Positions 50,364-59,039 of a stretch of DNA of 64,000 nt are shown in pieces (the stretch's first letter is position 1; the number at the start of each line of letters is the position of its first letter). The translations under genes were made by a program, and so were the position numbers. The notes beneath the pieces were generated by a model. The model saw nothing but the letters and a program-made list of their open reading frames with translations, made no database searches and was not told where the DNA came from. The stretch is from Nothopassalora personata. Taxonomy: Eukaryota; Ascomycota; Dothideomycetes; Mycosphaerellales; Mycosphaerellaceae. The stretch spans positions 992,001 through 1,056,000 of the forward strand of contig CM066287.1 in assembly GCA_033816765.1 (NCBI GenBank), read 5' to 3'.

Positions 50364-50406
50364 ACTCCCTTCGGTCGCTTATTCCTAGGGAGTTAATCCT
50401 TTTCCC
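50364..50406 (-). promoter_or_regulatory. Conserved -1 frameshift signal in decayed gypsy C copy
   Basis: Minus-strand GGGAAAA at 50406-50400, then ACTCCC (50393-50388) and GGGAGT (50369-50364). Both heptamer and stem are unchanged from the intact element at 54442-54484, although surrounding codons carry RIP changes. Confidence 0.7.
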
Positions 50407-51390
50407 TATTCGTATGTAGAACGTCGTACTTCGTGTCTCGAGGCCTCCGCTTAAACCTAGCGCGAGCCTTTCTATATCCGTACCTACATTCGGTAACGTT
50501 CCTAGATCTTCTACGTTTCTAAGTAGAGTACGCGTACGTATTGCACTACGTTACGTAATTCATTCGATATAAATATTCCTAACGGTATAAGATATCCGGT
50601 TCCTATTATCCGGCTCCCTATCGGCGGTCGTTCTATAATAGCGGTTACTAAATTCTCGGTTGTTTCTATAAGTAGGTATCCCTAGGCTATGCCTCGTAGG
50701 GTGTCGAGTGTCTTATTAAACTTAATGGAGTATAGTATTCTTCGTCCGCTTATCTTAGGTAGGAATTCTCCGTGCCTTCTTTATAGGTGTACGATTATGT
50801 TATATAATTTCTTAGGTGCATTAATCGTGAAGGTTAGTTATTTGTTGTCGTCGTTAGTGTCGCTCTCTTCTCCTTCGGAGGAATCTTCTTCGCTTAATTC
50901 TTCCGGATCCTAATCTCCTTCGATAGTGTCTAGCCCGGTAGTTTCTTAACTTTCTTCCTATAGTTCTAGTAACTATAATCCGTTCCATCCTAGGTCCTAG
51001 TTTTCTTTGTCGCTTTTATCGTTATTAAAGTAGGATTCGTCGATGTCTACTTCTCGGAGCGTAGTGTTTTACCTATACGTCACTCCTAGGGTTCCTCTCG
51101 GTTACTAAGGCTAATACCCTACGCCTAATTTCGCGGCGTAGTAAACTTAACACGAGTCTTAGTAATAGAATCGCTAATAAAGGCTTCTATAACTATTTCA
51201 AGACTCGGATTCGATCTCGTAGTCGACTCTTCGTGTTATTATATTAAACTGTCGTAGTTAGTTCTTCGCATTAAATAGAATAACTACTATTTACTACCTA
51301 TAGTATCCTCCTCGTCCTTCTAAGGGGTCTAGGAGAGGCGTCGTGCTTCTATTACTAGCTCTCTCCCCTACTCTCCGAGTATAGTCGGTA

Positions 51391-51550
51391 TGTAAGGGGT
51401 AGCCTAGTAGCTAACCCTTATATATAGCCTTACATGTAACATACGGTCGCGACCGGCTACTAAGCCGCACGTAACACGTATACGTATACCTTACGACGCG
51501 CGATACGTCTTAAACAAAAGGCAAGAATTAGTTTATCTACGACTAGTAGG
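51391..51550 (+). repeat. Gypsy E 5' LTR, part 1 (decayed)
   Basis: Starts TGTAAGGGGT at 51391 and is interrupted by gypsy C at 51551. It resumes after the TSD and ends CCCTTAACA at 59039. Confidence 0.65.
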
Positions 51551-52155
51551 TGTTACGGATCGGATTGGGCCTGCAACCGCAAGCCAATCAGATACCTCAC
51601 AGTTAAGCGGGCGCAGCCGCTGCAAAGTGTGTTACGGATCGGATTGGGCCTGCAACCGCAAGCCAATCAGATACCTCACAGTTAAGCGGGCGCAGCCGCT
51701 GCAAAGTGTGTTACGGATCGGATTGGGCCTGCAACCGCAAGCCAATCAGATACCTCACAGTTAAGCGGGCGCAGCCGCTGCAAAGTGCTCTGCTGATCTG
51801 CTTGATCTGTCGAACAGATCAACAGATCAGAGCAGAGTACGACGCGAGACGATCTGCTGCTCTGTTTGATCTGTCGAACAGATCAACGGATCAAACAGAT
51901 CAAGACTATGAATCTCCTTTGTATTTAGGAGCGCTGAGAATCCCTTATGGCTTCGAGGCGTTCAACTCACTGTTCAATATCACTGTTTGGAATACACCAC
52001 AACCCAACCTCTGCCTCATTGTTTCTTGAGCCTTTGTAAGGTCAAGACACTACTGCTTCATCACTCTCCCTCAAACTTCCCATCGGCCCGAGAACAAACC
52101 CGATTGAGCTTGTCTTCTTGACTTGTGATATCATTAGGTTATACCAAACCTAACA
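51551..52155 (+). repeat. Gypsy C 5' LTR with three 79-bp tandem units
   Basis: The units start at 51551, 51630 and 51709, each beginning TGTTACGGATCGG, so each has CGG-AT-CGG. Then two GATCTG-rich near-perfect hairpins (about 51787-51838 and 51852-51902), a TATTTAGG TATA-like box near 51931, and the end CCTAACA. Confidence 0.9.
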
Positions 52156-52167
52156 GCTTTGAACGCC
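52156..52167 (+). promoter_or_regulatory. Gypsy C primer-binding site, probably self-priming
   Basis: GCTTTGAACGCC follows the LTR without TGG. TTGAACGCC (52159-52167) is the exact complement of GGCGTTCAA in the LTR (51958-51966), about 25 bases after the TATA-like box, where a transcript could start. Same layout as in gypsy B and as in Tf1-type self-priming. Confidence 0.55.
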
Positions 52168-52174
52168 CTCTACG

Positions 52175-53587
52175 ATGGGAGACCGACAGAGTGAACGGGG
52201 AACACCCGCCCCCAGTGAAGCAGGCAGAGCCCGACGACCTCAGACCGCAAACGATGCTATCAATGCCTTGGCTACTCATACAGGCAACGACACCCTCAAG
52301 GTTGGCAAGCCAGAATTCTACTATGGCGATCGAGACAAGTTCGACACTTGGGTTGCTCAGATGGATATGTACTTCTTGTTCAACTCCATGGCTGAGAACC
52401 TCAAGCCTGTTTTTGCCACTACCTTCCTGAGAGGACGAGCACAGCATTGGGTCAAACCCTTCCTTAGGACCTACCTGGACAGCAACGGCAACGACAACGC
52501 TAACGGGATCTTTACGTCTTACGGTCATCTCAAGAGCGCGATGAAGAGCGTCTTTGGCATCTCGAACGAGGTTGCTACTGCTGTACGCGTCATCCAACAT
52601 CTGACCCAGAAGACATCCACTGCCGACTACGCTGCCAAATTCCAGGAGTACGCCCAGCTTACTGATTGGGACGACGAAGCACTTCAAGTCATGTACCGGA
52701 GAGGATTGAAGGAGCATGTCAAGGATGAGTTAATGAGGGACGGTCGAAGGATCGATGACCTGGGATCTCTGGTCAAGGTCACGATCGATCTTGACGACAG
52801 ACTCTACGAGAGAGCTCTAGAGCGACGATACGACTCCAAAGTATCCGGAAGAGCCGGATTTACCCCAGGCTACGACAATCGTAACAAGGGCTTTAGCGAC
52901 AACTACAGTAAGCCCAGAAACAAGCCATACTACGGACCACAGCCAATGGAGCTCGACGTCACCGAAAGGGGTCGCAAGATCAGGAACAGCAAGGGGAACA
53001 GAAGACCCCCGAGCTCAGGAAAGGAAACACGAACCTGCTATGGATGTGGCAAACCTGGCCACCTAGCAAGGGACTGTCGCGGTAAGAATATGGTGCGCCG
53101 CGAACAGTTCAACACGATGCAACGACGAACTAGTAAACTTGAGAGCAGTGTCGGGTCTCCAGAAGACACCGACTATACTCAAGGAGTGGAGGAGAGAGCT
53201 AGCGAAGGAAGCACAGAGCCTCTCCTGGACCCCTCACAGGGACGAGGAGGATACCATGGGCAACAGATGACGGTTATTTCATCTGAATTGCGAAACCAAC
53301 CACAACAGTTCAACATGATGACACGAGGTCACACCAATTCCCCACGAGGACCTATACGAATGATCTTTCCAGACCACCCGGATGCGCAAGGAACCTGGGA
53401 ACAACTCACTACAGTAGTGAGGGAACGATTCCCAGAACACGCGCGACAACGACAAGCGTGGCTCGACATTACACATAAGATCCTACAGGTCATAGAGGAC
53501 TTCCCCAACGTAACGGAAGAACCCTACAGAAGTCAACGACGCGAACTCCTGACGTTCTATGAAGGAGCCCGCCAAGAAGTCCTATGA
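52175..53587 (+). CDS. gag: Gypsy C Gag
   Basis: 470 codons from ATG at 52175, 19 bases after the LTR. Retrotransposon gag core about 45-225 (KVGKPEFYYGDRDKFDTW, FLRGRAQHWV, F..YAQLTDWDD), basic linker, zinc knuckle C-x2-C-x4-H-x4-C near 288-301. The C-terminal part from residue 381 (second codon of a MMTR string at 53315) to the stop is absent from the decayed copy at 46730-51390. It stops at TGA 53585-53587, followed by CTG, a leaky UGA-C context, and the frame stays open for 293 further codons. Confidence 0.88.
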   Translation: MGDRQSERGTPAPSEAGRARRPQTANDAINALATHTGNDTLKVGKPEFYYGDRDKFDTWVAQMDMYFLFNSMAENLKPVFATTFLRGRAQHWVKPFLRTYLDSNGNDNANGIFTSYGHLKSAMKSVFGISNEVATAVRVIQHLTQKTSTADYAAKFQEYAQLTDWDDEALQVMYRRGLKEHVKDELMRDGRRIDDLGSLVKVTIDLDDRLYERALERRYDSKVSGRAGFTPGYDNRNKGFSDNYSKPRNKPYYGPQPMELDVTERGRKIRNSKGNRRPPSSGKETRTCYGCGKPGHLARDCRGKNMVRREQFNTMQRRTSKLESSVGSPEDTDYTQGVEERASEGSTEPLLDPSQGRGGYHGQQMTVISSELRNQPQQFNMMTRGHTNSPRGPIRMIFPDHPDAQGTWEQLTTVVRERFPEHARQRQAWLDITHKILQVIEDFPNVTEEPYRSQRRELLTFYEGARQEVL

Positions 53588-53611
53588 CTGGACCGAACAA
53601 GGGAATTTGGA

Positions 53612-54469
53612 ATGATGACAAGAAGAGTCGACTACGAGATCGAATCCGAATCTCGAAATGGTCACGGAAGCCTTCATTGGCGATTCTGTTACCAAGACTC
53701 GTGTCAGGTTCACTACTCCGCCAAGTTAGGAGCAGGGTATTGGCCTCAGCAGCCGCGAGGAACCCTGGGAGCGCAACACAGGCAGGATGCCAAGCTCCAG
53801 GAAGTGGACGTCGACGAATCCTGCTTCGACGACGAGGACAAGGAAAACCAGGACCCAGGATGGAACGGATCGTGGTCACCCGAACCACAGGAAGAAAGTC
53901 AAGAAACCACCGGGCTGGACAACATCCAAGAAGAACAGGATCCGGAAGAATCAAGCGACGAAGATTCCTCCGAAGGAGAAGAGAGCGACACCGACGACGA
54001 CAACGAAGTCCAAACGTTTACTATGGACGCACCAAAAATGATCTTCGAATTACTCGTACATGTAATTCGGAGAAGCGAAGAAGTCTTCCCAAAGATACAG
54101 CGACGACGCTACCTGCACCCAGAACAGTTCGATCTAATGCTCGACACGATGCGAGGGATGGTCTGGAGACACCCCATCGTGGAACACGACAACGATAGCG
54201 CCAAGATCGTACAGGAGCGACCACCCATTGGAAGCAAGATGACCGCATTTGGATACATCACGCCGTCAGGAATAACGATCACGAATGAACTTAGGAAGTC
54301 AGTTCAGCACGTGAAAGCACTCTACTCAGAAACGCAGAAGATCCAGGAACGCAACAACAGAGAAGCATGGAGACCAGGAGCTTCGCTACAGGTTCAAGCC
54401 GAAGCCTTGCGACACGAAATGCAACGTTCTACCCACGCATCGGGAAAAGGATCGACTCCCCAGGAATGA
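53612..54469 (+). CDS. Gypsy C in-phase pre-pol ORF (acidic gag extension)
   Basis: 285 codons in the same frame as gag, eight codons after its TGA. It could be reached by UGA readthrough or by reinitiation at ATGATG 53612. It has a Trp/Cys/His motif (LHWRFCYQDSCQVH), a strongly acidic stretch (about residues 65-135, rich in Glu, Asp and Ser), then a helical region with HPEQFDLMLDTMRG. No known enzyme signature. The decayed copy fuses this segment directly to gag, which argues it is part of Gag rather than a separate protein. It overlaps pol by 103 bases and carries the slippery site. Confidence 0.7.
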   Translation: MMTRRVDYEIESESRNGHGSLHWRFCYQDSCQVHYSAKLGAGYWPQQPRGTLGAQHRQDAKLQEVDVDESCFDDEDKENQDPGWNGSWSPEPQEESQETTGLDNIQEEQDPEESSDEDSSEGEESDTDDDNEVQTFTMDAPKMIFELLVHVIRRSEEVFPKIQRRRYLHPEQFDLMLDTMRGMVWRHPIVEHDNDSAKIVQERPPIGSKMTAFGYITPSGITITNELRKSVQHVKALYSETQKIQERNNREAWRPGASLQVQAEALRHEMQRSTHASGKGSTPQE

Positions 54470-57400
54470 GCGACCAAAGGGAGTTATGCAACACTACACA
54501 GGCTCAAGCATCAACAACAGTGTTTCGAACGAAGATTATCGTCAACGGGCAACGGACATATGCCATGATAGATTCCGGAGCGAGCGGGAACTTTGCCTCC
54601 GAATCATTTGTCAAACGACACGGATTAGCTACCCGAAGAAAGGAAGAGGGGTATGAATTGATCGCGGTAGACGGATCATCCTTACCCAGTGTGGAGCGCG
54701 AGACGATACCGCTGCCACTTGCAATCCAACAGCACCACGAGGAAATCACCTTGGATGTTACTGACATGGCCAGTCATGACATCGTACTTGGGATGCCTTG
54801 GTTGAGAAAGCACAACCCAGTAATCGACTGGAGAAGAGGAGTACTCAGGTTTGAACAATGCGATTGCGTTATCGACATTGAACCTACGCAGCGGCAGCGT
54901 TCGCTGGTAGATGAGGTAAGACAGCTAAATAGGATACAGCTTGCACCGACTAGAAGGACAGAAGAACCACCTTCGACTGGGATAGACACCGACTTGGGGC
55001 AGTTGGGTCATGACATCACCGGAACGGATGGAAGTAACGCACCATCGAAGAATACCAACATTTCGGAGTTGGATATTCCCAAAGAATATCGCAAGTGGTC
55101 GCGACTCTTTGAAGAGGAAAGAGGCAGGGACGCCTTACCTAAACACGCACCATGGGATCATAAGATAAACATTCAGCCAGGAAAAGAGCCTCCATGGGGA
55201 CCCCTATATCAAATGTCCGAAAAAGAGCTCCAGACCTTACGGGAATGGCTGAAGGAGAAGCTAGCGAAAGGTTGGATACAGCGGTCCACCTCAAGCGCAG
55301 GCGCTCCATGCATGTTCGTTCCAAAACCAAACGGGAAACTACGACTCGTACAAGACTACCGGAAGTTGAACGAGATCACGATCAAAAACCGATATCCGCT
55401 ACCGAACATCGAAGAAGCACAGGACAGATTAACCGGATCAGACTGGTACACCAAGATCGACCTACGAGATGCCTTCTACGCTATACGAATGGCGGAAGGA
55501 GAAGAATGGAAAACCGCTTTCAGAACACGATACGGACTATACGAGTTTAAGGTCATGCCAATGGGATTGACCAACGCACCCGCATCCTGCCAGGACCTTG
55601 TCAACGAAACACTTAGAGACCTACTCGACGTATGCGTCATCGCATATATGGACGACATACTGGTCTATACCAAAGGATCCCTCCAGGAGCACATCAAGCA
55701 AGTCCAGGACGTATTTGAACGGCTCACCGGAGCAGGGTTCAAGACAGCACCAGAGAAATGCGAGTTCCACAGGAAAGAAGTCAAATTCTTGGGCTTCATC
55801 ATCAGCACCACGGGGATCGCGATCGACCCTGCAAAGACACAATCGATCAGAGAATGGCCAGAACCAAAGTCAGTCAAGGACGTACAATCGTTCCTTGGAC
55901 TAGCCAACTACAACCGGAAATTCATCAAGGACTATTCGAAAACAGCAGCACCAATAACGATGCTTACGAGGAAAGACGTCAACTGGAAATGGGGAAAGGA
56001 ACAATCTGACGCGTTCCAACGACTCAAGGAGCAATGCGTGTCAGCCCCCACGCTTCGACTATTCGATGGTAGCAAGGAAGTCCACATCGAGACCGACGCG
56101 TCCGATATGGCAATAGGCGCATGTCTAACACAGACACACGATGGGAAGCGACACCCAGTAGCCTATTACTCCCGAAAAATGACCACGGCGGAACAGAACT
56201 ACGACATCCATGACAAGGAACTTCTAGCCATAGTTGCTGCCATGCAACATTGGAGAGTATACGTCGAAGGACCACCAAAGTTAACGATTCTATCAGACCA
56301 CAAGAATCTCACATACTTTACGACAACAAAGGAACTTACCCGAAGGCAAGCCCGCTGGTCGGAGCTGCTGGGACAGTACAAGTTCGAGATCAAATATACT
56401 CCAGGGACAGAGAACGGCCGCGCCGACGCGCTGAGCCGAAGAAGCGACTACATGGAAGGAAAAGAACCAGTGCAACACAAGATACTCAAGACAAACCCCG
56501 ACGGAAGTCTTAGTGCCAACACGAAAGAGTTCAACAACATCGTGCGGATACTACGCGACACAGAAGAACAATTCCCAATATCGCAAGGGAAATACCAAGT
56601 GCCAAAGGACCGAGAGGAAGAATGTATACGACAACATCACGACGATCCGCTGTACGGACACCCTGGAACAACGAAAACAGTGGACCTCATACAACGCAGC
56701 TTCTCATTTCCACAGATGAGACAAAAAGTGCTACGCTACGTCAAACGCTGTGTACACTGTCAACAGAACAAGGCTGCCCGACATGCAAAATACGGTCACC
56801 TTCAATTCAGGACTCCTCCTACGAAACCATGGGACGAAGTCACGATGGATTTCATCACCAAACTCCCCATCTCACGGGATCAAGTCACCGAACAACCCTA
56901 CGACATGATACTGGTCATGGTTGACAGACTTACAAAGTATACACACTTCATCGCAGCATCAGAGACATACACTGCAGAACAGCTCGGATACTTGATACTG
57001 GACAGGTTGATCCGATACCATGGATTCCCAGAAGTTTTCATCACGGACAGAGACAAGCTGTTCACTTCCAATTACTGGAAAACACTCATGGGAACAATCG
57101 GCATCAAACATAAACTGTCAACAGCCTACCATCCGGAGACCGACGGACAAACGGAAAGAGCAAATCAAACCTTGGAACAATATCTACGGCACTACATCAA
57201 CCATACACAAGACAATTGGGTTTCACTGCTGCCAATGGCACAGATTGCACTGAACAACCACAAATCAGAGACAACTTCTACGACGCCATTCTATGCGAAC
57301 TTTGGAAAGGATCCTAACCTGTTTGGAGAACCTGGATTCCACCCACAGGCCGAAAGAGCAATCGTGACGACGGATACTCTTAAGGAAGTGCACAAAGAAG

Positions 57401-57939
57401 CGCAAAAAGCGATCACGGATGCACAACATAAACTGTCTCACCAACGACAAGATGGCAGAAAAATGGCGCCTCTGCTTAAAGAGGGGGATAAGGTCTATCT
57501 CCTCACAAAAAACTTGAAAACAAGGAGACAGACCAAGAAGCTGGATCATGTCAAGGTCGGACCATTTTTCATTGACAGAATCGTCGGACCAGTCAACTAC
57601 CGCCTACGCCTACCACCCGACGCAAAGATCCACCCAGTCTTCCATGTTTCCAGGCTGGAACCCGCGGACGCCGAAACACCTTGCCAAGAGAACTTCCATT
57701 TCGAGCCGGAAGCAGAGAACGAATTCGAAGTCGAAAAAATCCTGAACAAGAAAGGTCAGCGATACCTTGTCAAGTGGAAAGGATACGACGAATCAGAAAA
57801 TACCTGGGAACCGAGAGAGAACCTCAAGAATTGCCGGGTGCTCCTGATGGAGTACCTCCGACACCAGAAGAAACCCGGAGCGAAGAAGGACCGTACAACC
57901 AGAAATCCGACGACACGTCGTATCCCTGATCGACCATGA
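54367..57939 (+). CDS. pol: Gypsy C Pol polyprotein (PR-RT-RNase H-IN-chromodomain)
   Basis: 1190 open codons. The in-frame ATG at 54367 is probably not the start; entry by -1 slip at 54442-54448 would begin at about residue 27. Protease AMIDSGASGNF near 68 is canonical. RT about 280-470 with YMDDILVYT near 426. RNase H about 560-680 (IETDASDMAIGACL, LSDHKNLTYF). Integrase HHCC near 755-800 (H-x3-H ... C-x2-C), core VTMDFITKLP near 828, ITDRDKLF near 893, HPETDGQTER near 925. Chromodomain FEVEKILNKKGQRYLVKWKG near 1118-1165. No long tail after the chromodomain, unlike gypsies A and B. Its 3' end overlaps the antisense ORF by 116 bases. Confidence 0.92.
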   Translation: METRSFATGSSRSLATRNATFYPRIGKRIDSPGMSDQRELCNTTQAQASTTVFRTKIIVNGQRTYAMIDSGASGNFASESFVKRHGLATRRKEEGYELIAVDGSSLPSVERETIPLPLAIQQHHEEITLDVTDMASHDIVLGMPWLRKHNPVIDWRRGVLRFEQCDCVIDIEPTQRQRSLVDEVRQLNRIQLAPTRRTEEPPSTGIDTDLGQLGHDITGTDGSNAPSKNTNISELDIPKEYRKWSRLFEEERGRDALPKHAPWDHKINIQPGKEPPWGPLYQMSEKELQTLREWLKEKLAKGWIQRSTSSAGAPCMFVPKPNGKLRLVQDYRKLNEITIKNRYPLPNIEEAQDRLTGSDWYTKIDLRDAFYAIRMAEGEEWKTAFRTRYGLYEFKVMPMGLTNAPASCQDLVNETLRDLLDVCVIAYMDDILVYTKGSLQEHIKQVQDVFERLTGAGFKTAPEKCEFHRKEVKFLGFIISTTGIAIDPAKTQSIREWPEPKSVKDVQSFLGLANYNRKFIKDYSKTAAPITMLTRKDVNWKWGKEQSDAFQRLKEQCVSAPTLRLFDGSKEVHIETDASDMAIGACLTQTHDGKRHPVAYYSRKMTTAEQNYDIHDKELLAIVAAMQHWRVYVEGPPKLTILSDHKNLTYFTTTKELTRRQARWSELLGQYKFEIKYTPGTENGRADALSRRSDYMEGKEPVQHKILKTNPDGSLSANTKEFNNIVRILRDTEEQFPISQGKYQVPKDREEECIRQHHDDPLYGHPGTTKTVDLIQRSFSFPQMRQKVLRYVKRCVHCQQNKAARHAKYGHLQFRTPPTKPWDEVTMDFITKLPISRDQVTEQPYDMILVMVDRLTKYTHFIAASETYTAEQLGYLILDRLIRYHGFPEVFITDRDKLFTSNYWKTLMGTIGIKHKLSTAYHPETDGQTERANQTLEQYLRHYINHTQDNWVSLLPMAQIALNNHKSETTSTTPFYANFGKDPNLFGEPGFHPQAERAIVTTDTLKEVHKEAQKAITDAQHKLSHQRQDGRKMAPLLKEGDKVYLLTKNLKTRRQTKKLDHVKVGPFFIDRIVGPVNYRLRLPPDAKIHPVFHVSRLEPADAETPCQENFHFEPEAENEFEVEKILNKKGQRYLVKWKGYDESENTWEPRENLKNCRVLLMEYLRHQKKPGAKKDRTTRNPTTRRIPDRP
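54442..54484 (+). promoter_or_regulatory. -1 ribosomal frameshift signal of gypsy C
   Basis: G-GGA-AAA at 54442-54448, in the frame of the acidic ORF (GGA starts at 54443). A 6-nt spacer, then ACTCCC (54455-54460) pairing with GGGAGT (54479-54484). A slip gives AGG ATC GAC, the pol frame. The upstream frame stops at 54467-54469, inside the loop. Confidence 0.8.
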
Positions 57940-58384
57940 GCCCCCAGGTGTTAGGAGACAGGTGAAAGTCCAGCGACTCCTGCTGCTCCAGCTCCGACAA
58001 GGCTGCGGACTCCACAGCAATGGCCTCGTCGGCTCTCTGATCCACGAGCTCCATTTGCTTCCGAAGCCGCTCCTCCTTTGCGTATGCAGTGTTCAGAGTC
58101 TCCCGAGCACGCTCTTGAGCCTCGCGGGCCTCCTTAATCTGCCTCTCCAACTTCTTCTTCTCACCGATCAGACGATCGAACTCGGAACGCGACACCTTCA
58201 CGTCACAACGAACGTTGCGACGCACACACTCGTTGCACCGCCCCGACGACACGTGTACCTTGCACACGCGCGAATGCGCTCGACAGTTGGAACAAGACCG
58301 AACCATTATCTCTCCAAAACTTTCGATCGTTTCTGCTAACTTGAGGCGACGAGAGGTGCTGGATGAAGATGACACCTTTGGCAT
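57824..58384 (-). CDS. Antisense Zn(II)2Cys6 coiled-coil protein of gypsy C
   Basis: 186 codons from ATG at 58384 on the strand opposite to gag-pol, 88 bases from the 3' LTR. Ser-rich start, then Cys31, 34, 41, 50, 53 and 60 in C-x2-C-x6-C-x8-C-x2-C-x6-C spacing with basic residues between, the signature of fungal binuclear zinc-cluster (Gal4-type) DNA-binding domains. A strongly heptad-like Glu/Arg/Lys/Ala helix follows at about 64-137, as in the dimerisation helices of that class. The last 50 residues are Gly/Ser-rich and overlap the pol end. No activation domain is recognised. By family analogy it would act in the nucleus as a dimeric DNA binder; its targets are unknown. A RIP-decayed counterpart lies at 760-1250. 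Confidence 0.8.
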   Translation of the reverse strand: MPKVSSSSSTSRRLKLAETIESFGEIMVRSCSNCRAHSRVCKVHVSSGRCNECVRRNVRCDVKVSRSEFDRLIGEKKKLERQIKEAREAQERARETLNTAYAKEERLRKQMELVDQRADEAIAVESAALSELEQQESLDFHLSPNTWGLMVDQGYDVSSDFWLYGPSSLRVSSGVGGTPSGAPGNS

Positions 58385-58472
58385 GATGAGAACATGGACA
58401 AAGAAACGACGACGGCCGAGGCAACAGAGTTATGACCTCAGCTCGTGGCGAGCTAGGCTAAGAGGGGGATGG
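58385..58472 (-). promoter_or_regulatory. Leader of the antisense ORF and sense polypurine tract
   Basis: 88 bases between the antisense ATG and the 3' LTR. The sense strand ends in the purine tract AAGAGGGGGATGG. Any antisense promoter must lie here or in the LTR. Confidence 0.4.
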
Positions 58473-58998
58473 TGTTACGGATCGGATTGGGCCTGCAACC
58501 GCAAGCCAATCAGATACCTCACAGTTAAGCGGGCGCAGCCGCTGCAAAGTGTGTTACGGATCGGATTGGGCCTGCAACCGCAAGCCAATCAGATACCTCA
58601 CAGTTAAGCGGGCGCAGCCGCTGCAAAGTGCTCTGCTGATCTGCTTGATCTGTCGAACAGATCAACAGATCAGAGCAGAGTACGACGCGAGACGATCTGC
58701 TGCTCTGTTTGATCTGTCGAACAGATCAACGGATCAAACAGATCAAGACTATGAATCTCCTTTGTATTTAGGAGCGCTGAGAATCCCTTATGGCTTCGAG
58801 GCGTTCAACTCACTGTTCAATATCACTGTTTGGAATACACCACAACCCAACCTCTGCCTCATTGTTTCTTGAGCCTTTGTAAGGTCAAGACACTACTGCT
58901 TCATCACTCTCCCTCAAACTTCCCATCGGCCCGAGAACAAACCCGATTGAGCTTGTCTTCTTGACTTGTGATATCATTAGGTTATACCAAACCTAACA
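58473..58998 (+). repeat. Gypsy C 3' LTR with two 79-bp tandem units
   Basis: Units start at 58473 and 58552. The rest is identical by eye to the 5' LTR. Confidence 0.9.
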
Positions 58999-59039
58999 GT
59001 AGGTCGTAGGCGTGCTATATATTACGACATCCCTTAACA
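58999..59039 (+). repeat. Gypsy E 5' LTR, part 2 (decayed)
   Basis: GTAGGTCGTAGG... to CCCTTAACA, the right end of the LTR begun at 51391 (about 195 bp when joined). Confidence 0.65.

Larger units (their letters stand above)
46730..51390 (-). mobile_element. Decayed gypsy C copy, internal region
   Basis: Minus-strand relic of the whole gypsy C interior: chromodomain about 47160-47060, integrase about 48350-47500, RNase H about 48800-48370, RT about 49570-48900, protease about 50300-50000, the acidic pre-pol segment about 51180-50420 and the gag C-terminal part up to 51390, where gypsy E cuts it. RIP stops throughout. It is followed on its 3' side by the split LTR. Confidence 0.8.
51546..59003 (+). 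mobile_element. Gypsy C: intact young LTR retrotransposon with antisense zinc-cluster ORF
   Basis: Element 51551-58998 (7448 bp), TSD GTAGG at 51546-51550 and 58999-59003. LTRs 51551-52155 (605 bp) and 58473-58998 (526 bp) differ by one 79-bp unit and otherwise look identical. Contains gag, an in-phase acidic ORF, pol in the -1 frame, and an antisense ORF before the 3' LTR. Undecayed, inserted in the decayed 5' LTR of gypsy E. Confidence 0.93.

Noticed and set aside
51551..51787. Tandem 79-bp repeats as a CRISPR array
   Set aside because: No spacers between units; fungal LTR context and the same units in both LTRs.
53584..54198. 204-codon Arg-rich frame in gypsy C starting at ATGA over the gag stop
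   Set aside because: It is the basic shadow of the acidic in-phase ORF at 53612-54469. The acidic frame continues gag in the decayed copy, so it is the real one.
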